64,000 bases of DNA from Agapanthus africanus. Its lineage: Eukaryota; Streptophyta; Magnoliopsida; Asparagales; Amaryllidaceae. The stretch is from positions 379,215,582 to 379,279,581 of the forward strand of contig CM057337.1 of assembly GCA_030015575.1 (NCBI GenBank), given 5' to 3'. Shown piece after piece: positions 58,771 to 64,000 of the stretch (positions are counted from its first letter, which is position 1; every line of letters starts with the position of its first letter). The notes under the pieces were generated by a model. It ran no database searches. It was not told where the DNA came from and worked only from the letters and a program-made list of their open reading frames with translations. Both the position numbers and the translations under genes were made by a program.

Positions 58771-58855
58771 TTTGACCCGATCCTAAGACTTTGACTCAGT
58801 GACCAAGTTGACCGAACCTTCTTTAACACCGGTTTTTGGATTGTCAGAGTTGCAG

Positions 58856-59630
58856 ACCTCATTGCCACTCCTACTTTTACCCTTTTCTCCAGGACACCCC
58901 GTATTACTGCGAACGTCCACTTCCATTGGACAAAACCATCGTATGGTTAGATACGAACTCGAAGGGATTCGAGGATGGTTTCCGGTTCTGGAGAAAACGG
59001 ATAGGATTATTCAGTTGTCTTTTCTTTTCACCCTCTCTCAGGTTGCGAGTACTCCTTAGTTTAGGAGTAGTACACCTATTATGCAAATTGGATAGTCTTC
59101 TTCCAAACCATAGGCTGGTGCCGACCGGTAGGGAATGAAGAAAACCAGTTAGCCTAAACGGTGTACAGAAGGTATTAAGTTCAGACAAAGCAAGGGATTA
59201 GTAAGAGGGCAAAGTAAGTTGCGACTGCTATTCACGACCAAACCAAGTATTTCTTCGCCAATCCTAAATCACCTTTGTATTTCTCCAGGACACTCCGTAT
59301 CACTACGAAGATCCCATTTTTATTGGATAATCCATCGTATGGTTATATACGAACTCGAAAGGAACTTGTTCCAGTTCGGGGATGGATCCTGGTTCAGGAG
59401 AAATAGGAATAAAGTACATTCAGGTGCCTTTTATCTTCACCTTCTCTCGCATTGCGAGTGTTCCTAGGATTAGGACAGTACACCCTTTATGCTTTTTGGA
59501 TAGTCTTCTTCCAAACCATAGGCTGGTGCCGAACGGTAGGGAAGGAAGAAAACCATTTGGCCTAAAGGGGTGTACAGAAGGTAATGACTAAAGACATATA
59601 AAGGGATTTGGAGAGGTGGCAAAGAATTAT
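58856..59630 (+). repeat. tandem duplication across the B2 protease region (two units, period about 400 bp)
   Basis: Units begin near 58856 and 59249. Matching landmarks are CTCCAGGACAC at 58887 and 59283 and GTGTACAGAAGGTA at 59161 and 59570. The units differ at many places, so the duplication is old; B1 has it too (15130-15930, minus). Active-site remnants read VSGSG in unit 1 and DPGSG in unit 2. Confidence 0.8.
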
Positions 59631-61246
59631 ACGGTTATAGTTGTGAATCTGGATAATGGTAGAGGCATTACTAGGAATACCAGGGTACCCCAACGAGACA
59701 TTTCGATGTTTCAGTTTCACTGTGTACTGTTAAAAGAAAACTGATTTCCCGATTAGACACTCACTCCAGGGTATGTATTTACCAGGTATGATCTCACATC
59801 TGTATGGTTTTACAGATGCTGAGTGGGAGTAAATTATTGGGAATTGGGTGATCATCCTCATTATATCGGGATTCGATGTAATCGGTGATATTTGAGGAAG
59901 TCACCTGGGTTGTTTGCCGGACGGCAATCATTTGGTTTTGAATATCCGCGGTTATGCACCAATTTCAAATTGATATATCTGTACGTCTATTTTCATAGAG
60001 TGAGATATACCTTTTGATATTATGTCGATGACATTTACCTATATCAGTGGATGGTTAGGTAAGGAGCATTAAATAGCGGTGTAATTCTTCTTAACCATAA
60101 GTACAGTTTTCAACCTACGACGCACAGTGAATGAGTTGTCAGACTCAAGGGACTTATACAGAGTATTGTATGTTGTCCAGTGTCCATTAAGACAGAGGGG
60201 TTGGTCCTCATACTATATTCTGTTTACTTTTAACTTCTCTAGTTCTTAAACATGTGTTTCGTAGAAACACAGGGTCTGAGTTTAGAGGAGTTATAGGTAT
60301 TTGAATAGAGTAGAGAACCAGGTGTAGCAAGTATCGGGATTCTTCAAAGTGATCGAAGATATAGATACTTGTGTATGGTATTCAGTTGATAGTAATGATA
60401 AAGAGAAATAGCTTCTCTTTCAGGTTACTCATAATTGGAAGCATTCCTAAGTTGAGTAACGCTGATCGGCCTCTCTCCATTTAGTTGACATGCACTGGAG
60501 ATAGCTGCATGATTTGAATCTGGTTCAATTAAATCAGTGCCTCTGGTTCTATATTGGATATAGTACAGTTCATATCTTAACATAGTTAAGGTACGGGGAG
60601 TTGTCCGGCTTATGATTAAAACCAGACTCTGGATAACTCAAGGCACGTTTCTGTAATGGCTGTTTGTGGGTTGACCCAGGCTATGACGAGGGTTGACTTT
60701 CTACCATCTGGAAGATCAATAGTGATATTGTTCTTCACTCGCCACAATTTTAAAAGAAATGGATTTTTTAAAAAAACAGTAGTGGGAGTATGGTAGAACT
60801 GGAAGTGATTCCAGAACCACAAACGATTACTAAAGATTTGATAAGGAACCTAAAGATTCAATCTGGATTGACATTCCATTGGCCACTCCCCAGATAAGGT
60901 GGGTAACTTCAGGCACCCGAGAGGTACTCCGGTAGCCTCAAGGACGGTGACAGGGAAGTTCTTGTTTTCCCACAATTGCCATTGCTGTTGTTCCAGGTTA
61001 CGAGACCCGGCGGGAGGATGAGTATAGCGTCGTTCTAAACCAGTTTTAGAAGTATACGTCTATATGACTCTGCCAGAGGGTTGTCGTAGTCAGTGGGAGC
61101 AGCGGAAGCATTGGTGGACAGGTTGCTTATGTCTATTTATAGACTAGAGCAGATGTAGCGGAGATAGATCATCTGTTTCTGACATGACAGTCATGGGTTT
61201 GACTTCATCAGAATAGGGGATGGATCTGTTGAGAAGGTAGTAGGGT

Positions 61247-61570
61247 GTGATATCCTGGTATTTGGATGATATACACAAAGTAGGAAAGGAAACTCCTACA
61301 CTACGATCGGTTATACTTTGGTCGTCACACAGTTGTTTCTCCACAAAGGAAATGGATTTTATATCAGACATACTGGTTACTAGATCTATGGTTTTAGATC
61401 TAGATTTGGGTGGTTTCCCAATCAGGGTACTTAACAGCATTCTAAGAGTATTTAGGATGGACGACTCCTGGCACGGTAGTGTACCTGCAGGTAATGGAGT
61501 CACCCTCTCCAAAGGTGTCTTACAGACTAAAGGGGAGAGGGACGTGCATGATTGGCAGATCACTTGCTAA
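61247..61570 (+). pseudogene. B2 reverse transcriptase fragment
   Basis: A 107-codon open stretch resembles copia reverse transcriptase downstream of the palm active site: YLDDIHKVGKETPTLRS at the start, then LRVFRMDDSWHGSVPAGNG and VTLSK, which match the conserved segment leading into the connection domain. The Asp-Asp pair is intact, but the enzyme is incomplete on both sides. Confidence 0.82.
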
Positions 61571-62176
61571 GGCAATTGAGTCAATCGTGAGATGTCAAGT
61601 ACCACACCAGATGTTGTTCTTGCACTAGATGCAATAAGTTGACATTAATCCAATCCTGGAGAAACAGTCGGAAGCAGTTTTAGAACATAAGTGGATGTTC
61701 TAAGGATATGATAACGACAGCCTCATTTAGGAGACAGTTATCATTCCAGGCTTCCAAGGTGACATGGACGACAAGCAGGTTGTCAGAGTTATAGTTTTCC
61801 TTCTGATGAGGGGAAGTATTTTGGACAGGTGATCCAAGGCAATACTGAGGGAAGCATGGCGCGCAGGATACTGATTGAGTTCAGTTGACGATACAGTCTA
61901 AGAAGTTTAGATTTGGAGTTCATTTATGAGCTATGTCCCATCAGACATCCAGACACATTCTAAGACAGGTATTGCTCATTTCGGGAGATGGGTTTCTCCG
62001 CGAACTTGAGATATAGAGAGACATAGAAAGAAACAACAAAGCGGATCCACTCACTGAGGCTATTCCTCGAACGCAATAGTTTCGCAAACGAGCTTTGTGA
62101 GACTGACTAGTAGAGGAGTTGGGTGTTCGGTATCACACGGGCTGTGAGTATGCGACATCGCAATAATTAGCCTTGA

Positions 62177-62191
62177 GTGCAAGTGGGAGAT
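62177..62191 (+). other. B2 polypurine tract
   Basis: GTGCAAGTGGGAGAT next to the 3' LTR. Confidence 0.9.
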
Positions 62192-64000
62192 TGTTGGAGA
62201 TAGTGCCCTCAGAGTCAATTATTAGGTCACAGGTACGTGATTGTAATGATTGAGGGAGGACCTATCCCGGTAGGACAGTCTTACTCGAGATGATAGTATG
62301 CTATCTGGTTTACCTTTATCATCGTGTACTGTTTTAAGTGACATGACACGTCGCTATTACACGTTGATAGAGCCCCTAGGATTCTTGCTTGACCACCAGC
62401 AGTATGAGGGCGATCATATAAGTGGGAGCTGGGGGTCTACAAGCTTATCCTTAAAAGGTCCCTGGTCGTGGGAGTTTCGAGACTGGGCATCGATACTCCA
62501 TTAGTAGACTAGTGTATACAGTCGAGACCCCGACGAGGGGCGGTGGCCGGTCTCACAAGCCACTGGTGTCAGTTGGATCACCTAAGATGTATACAGGTGC
62601 TCATTGGGTTATGAGTACACCGGACAGGACTCGCCGGGAACATGCTAGTTGGTCATATACCAGACGTCAGATGGCAGTTCCCTGGTGACATGTGTGCAGG
62701 TTAGTTCATCGACCTGGGGATCGTCATTTGTCTCGTGTGAGTTCCCACTGTACTTTGATTACTACCCTACCACGGCTCAAAGGAGTCGTGCAAACAGGTT
62801 TTAGTTGGGTACAGTCCCGAGCCACATGGAGGCAGTGAGCGTATCTTCAGGGGTTCGTCTCTCCCGGTATTGGGGGTGAGGTCGTGCTGTGTCTAGGAGA
62901 GCCATTACACAAAGTCCTTGGCCAAGGCAAGGAGATTTACTGGTAGGTATTCCAGTAGTATCTCAGGGTGTTCTGGGCTACACTCCGACACGACTTGTAC
63001 CGCTTTTGGGGGTCTGACTTTTACCAACCCCCTAGGCCCGCCATGCGATACTCATAGACGAACGGACCGGACTGCACGGATATTGTCACTGACAGGCTCA
63101 GTAGGGTGTCAGGATGAGTTCGCTCATCGACGTCCCTTTTAGTCAATAGCTGGTGGCCCGTTACGTATTGGCTTATACCTCTGACGTGCTAGTGGTTAAA
63201 TCCACAGCCATAGTATTGACGAGTCTTTAGAGTCCGCCACACTTTCAGTTACTCAAGTTTCGGGCGAAACGCTGTAGAGGCCGTATGGAGATATGGCAGG
63301 GTTCGATCTGATACGTGCGGTATTGCACGGATCAGGATCGGACGAACATTACTAGCCGGCTTTGGTTTAAGCCGGATCCTAGTTTAGTACAGTGTAGATT
63401 TTGTCTCTTTACATTTGTATTTCGGTCGAAATACAAATGCGGGTGTGTATGCACAGTATCGGGGTTTTCCTGTAATTTATTATGGGACCAGTTTTCTGGG
63501 GTTGCAAGTTTGCATTCCGTTCCGGCCGGTTTTCTCTTTTTCCTTCCCGGTCGGACTTTACGTTGGAGGGTGTTAATTGCAAGTTTGCAATTAACATTTT
63601 GTTGAGGGGCTTTCTTGCAAAAAAGGATTGATATGATTGCAATTTTTTTGGGCTCCATGATGCATTAATTCTTGACTTGAGGAGGTATGGGTTTAGTGGT
63701 GGGGCCGGCCACTGTTTGAGTGGTATTTGGAATTGGGCCGGCCACTGTGGGGAATGGAGTGAGTTTTAAATTGCATAGTGGATTAATTTTTGAGTGTGCT
63801 GGAATTTAACATGGAGGTGAGAAGGGATTAATTAATATATTTGATTGCATTGTGTTAAGATTGAGTGTGCTGGAGTAAAGTCAGAATGGACATGAGGGTT
63901 TATTTTATTTGGAAATGTTGAGCTTAATTGAGGCTCATTTTTTATTTCTCAGCATAAAGAGAGAGCTTGCAAAATTCATTTTTTCCAGAGAGCTCAAAAG
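62192..64000 (+). repeat. B2 3' LTR, truncated by the window end
   Basis: Copy of 54313-56121. Differences noted by eye include GAGGACG / GAGGGCG, AAGTTTA / AAGCTTA, CCACCA / CCGCCA and CTTTCC / CTTCCC. About 460 bp and the right TSD lie beyond the window. Confidence 0.95.

Larger units (their letters stand above)
58771..62170 (+). pseudogene. B2 pol remnant with duplicated protease segment
   Basis: The start codon seen in B1 is ATT here. Two protease-like units (58856-59222 and 59249-59630) are followed by a decayed pre-integrase and integrase stretch (about 59640-60900; pieces such as FYHLED near 60700 match the copia integrase C-terminal end), reverse transcriptase (about 61040-61790) with YLDDIHKVG at the active site in the open frame 61247-61570, and RNase H ending near 62040-62065 in KADPLTEAIPR. 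Stops interrupt every part. The layout equals B1, so most damage is inherited. Confidence 0.85.
54313..64000 (+). mobile_element. B2: young family B copia element, 3' LTR cut by the window end
   Basis: 5' LTR 54313-56584, primer binding site 56586-56598, leader 56599-58770, pol remnant 58771-62170, polypurine tract 62177-62191, 3' LTR from 62192. The visible 1809 bases of the 3' LTR align without net indels to the 5' LTR at a constant offset of 7879, with about seven substitutions by eye, so insertion was recent. Pol is nevertheless strongly decayed, so B2 must have moved using proteins from another element. Confidence 0.93.

Overview
The window is plant nuclear DNA made entirely of nested LTR retrotransposons of the Ty1/copia superfamily. 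I see no host gene, rRNA, tRNA gene or CRISPR array. The plant assignment rests on 2.0-2.3 kb LTRs ending TG...CA, 5-bp target site duplications (TSDs), primer binding sites complementary to initiator tRNA-Met (TGGTATCAGAGCC type), a purine-rich AAGTGGGAGA tract before each 3' LTR, the copia domain order protease-integrase-reverse transcriptase-RNase H, and the deep nesting typical of large plant genomes. I use private labels: families A and B and a B-like element C.

Layout from the outermost layer inward. C1 (minus strand) is the oldest layer: a leader scrap at 1-81, its primer binding site at 49209-49221 and the start of its 5' LTR at 49222-49396. B1 (minus, 82-49205, TSD GGTGG) sits in C1 beside that primer binding site. 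Three family A insertions sit inside B1: A1 (plus, 1998-12433, TSD GATAG) in the B1 3' LTR; A2 (plus, 17476-35993, TSD GAAGC), an array of three LTRs and two complete internal regions, in the B1 leader; and A3 (minus, 38495-48849, TSD CCACC) in the B1 5' LTR. To the right, an old family A element, A5 (plus, from 49397), interrupts the C1 LTR. A5 carries a solo LTR, A4 (49756-51975, TSD GGATG), inside its own 5' LTR, and a young family B element, B2 (plus, from 54313 past the window end), inside its leader. Five TSDs can be read on both sides, which fixes the nesting order.

All elements share one plan: LTR, primer binding site, about 2.2-3.2 kb of leader with no gag that I can recognise, then a broken pol of roughly 2.7-3.4 kb, then the polypurine tract. 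Every pol carries stops and frameshifts, yet several LTR pairs are very similar; B2 shows about seven differences by eye over 1809 aligned bases. This suggests non-autonomous elements moved by proteins made elsewhere.

The most unusual signal is structural. Leaders and LTRs are full of short hairpins, many with a three-base G-Y-G loop, and several keep pairing through compensatory base changes between elements and between families A and B. The clearest are three leader hairpins sharing one loop core (6761-6970 in A1), a duplicated 92-base three-stem module (6385-6622), a GC-rich hairpin about 200 bases after the primer binding site (4461-4502), and an array of eight hairpins in the LTR (3066-3407). 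I propose that the long leader works as a structured RNA in place of coding sequence, for example in packaging, dimerisation or translation. That role is inference.
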